Source: TWA4 sp034086685 (lineage in GTDB: Bacteria > Bacillota > Clostridia > Lachnospirales > Lachnospiraceae). From it: a DNA stretch of 23,085 nt. Location of the stretch: contig JAXDZY010000141.1 of the NCBI GenBank assembly GCA_034086685.1, positions 1 through 23,085 on the forward strand, in the 5' to 3' direction. Position numbers and translations under genes: made by a program. Positions 22,991 through 23,085 of this stretch are shown here, in pieces. The notes beneath the pieces were generated by a model. That model had not been told where the DNA came from. It ran no database searches and saw nothing but the letters and a program-made list of their open reading frames with translations. Positions within the stretch are counted from its first letter, which is position 1. Each line of letters starts with the position of its first letter.

Positions 22991-23085
22991 TCAATAGTTG
23001 ACGTGCACAGACTGATAGGCTGTGGCTAAATCATAAAAACCACTGCTTATCAGTCTTTCTTTTGTCATTGCCATATTTATGGCAA
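22991..23085 (-). CDS. Group II intron reverse transcriptase/maturase, C-terminal fragment
   Basis: An open frame enters from the right edge and ends with TGA at 22991-22993. The last 30 residues include MTKERLISSGFYDLATAYQS, followed by VHVNY. The pattern LTKERL-x-x-x-G-(F/Y)-x-D-L-x-x-x-Y-Q-S-VH is what I recall from the C-termini of intron-encoded proteins of the LtrA type. The stop lies directly before domain V, as expected for a protein encoded in domain IV. The protein splices and mobilises the intron. The reverse transcriptase core lies outside the window. Confidence 0.8.
   Translation of the reverse strand, partial: AINMAMTKERLISSGFYDLATAYQSVHVNY

Larger units (their letters stand above)
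22920..23085 (-). mobile_element. Group II intron, 3' part
   Basis: From the right edge inwards, the minus strand shows the end of a maturase reading frame, domain V and domain VI, ending in the typical CTACTCGAT near 22920. The intron is therefore inserted in the minus orientation, 55 bases past the stop of the lipoprotein gene. The 5' end, most of the intron and the 5' exon are outside the window. Domain V carries a CGC triad, as reported for group IIC introns; the class remains tentative. Confidence 0.9.

Noticed and set aside
23068..23085. Inverted repeat TTGCCAT/ATGGCAA at the right edge
   Set aside because: It lies inside the maturase coding frame at the window end. Its significance cannot be judged without the sequence beyond.
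1..23085. CRISPR arrays, tRNA or rRNA genes
   Set aside because: No regularly spaced repeats, cloverleaf-like sequence or rRNA segments were recognised on either strand.

Overview
The window looks like chromosomal DNA of a low-GC Gram-positive anaerobe, most likely a clostridial (Lachnospiraceae-type) Firmicute. Supporting signs are an FMN riboswitch ahead of a fused ribBA operon, strong AGGAGG-type ribosome binding sites, lipoprotein signal peptides ending in LTAC, a TM1266-type iron-only hydrogenase regulator, a CsoR/CopA copper locus and a group II intron. The assignment rests on gene content and style, not on a database comparison.

Layout. 1-3522 (minus) is a riboflavin operon: promoter, FMN riboswitch, attenuator terminator, ribD, ribE, ribBA, then ribH, which runs off the left edge. 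3559-7786 (minus) is a drug-export unit: a MarR-family regulator with a consensus promoter and two tandem palindromic operators, then the two halves of a heterodimeric ABC exporter. 7801-12540 (minus) is a complete phosphate-uptake operon, pstS-pstC-pstA-pstB-phoU, with a possible PhoP box upstream and a terminator after phoU. 12580-13015 (minus) is a small orphan hydrogenase-type regulator. 13136-15522 (plus) holds an alanyl-tRNA editing protein overlapping an AI-2E-family membrane protein. These converge, through a bidirectional terminator, on a HAD hydrolase preceded by a ZIP metal transporter (15624-17173, minus). 17293-20379 (minus) is a copper-efflux operon, csoR-copA, with promoter, operator and terminator all visible. 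20384-21919 (minus) is a MATE exporter. A divergent gene at 22010-22864 (plus) encodes an unusual lipoprotein. From 22920 to the right edge lies the 3' end of a minus-strand group II intron with the C-terminus of its maturase.

How the parts work together. FMN level controls riboflavin synthesis. Phosphate starvation probably controls pst, with PhoU signalling transporter state. Copper sensing by CsoR controls CopA. A MarR repressor probably controls the ABC exporter.

The two most interesting observations are: (1) a solute-binding lipoprotein (22010-22864) whose two SBP_bac_3 lobes are in reversed order, as in a circular permutation; and (2) a CopA ATPase whose C-terminal metal-binding domain carries its own perfect Shine-Dalgarno sequence and ATG in frame, suggesting that one gene yields both the pump and a free CopZ-like chaperone. 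The only stretch over 300 bases without a gene, 3197-3558, is the riboflavin leader and promoter.
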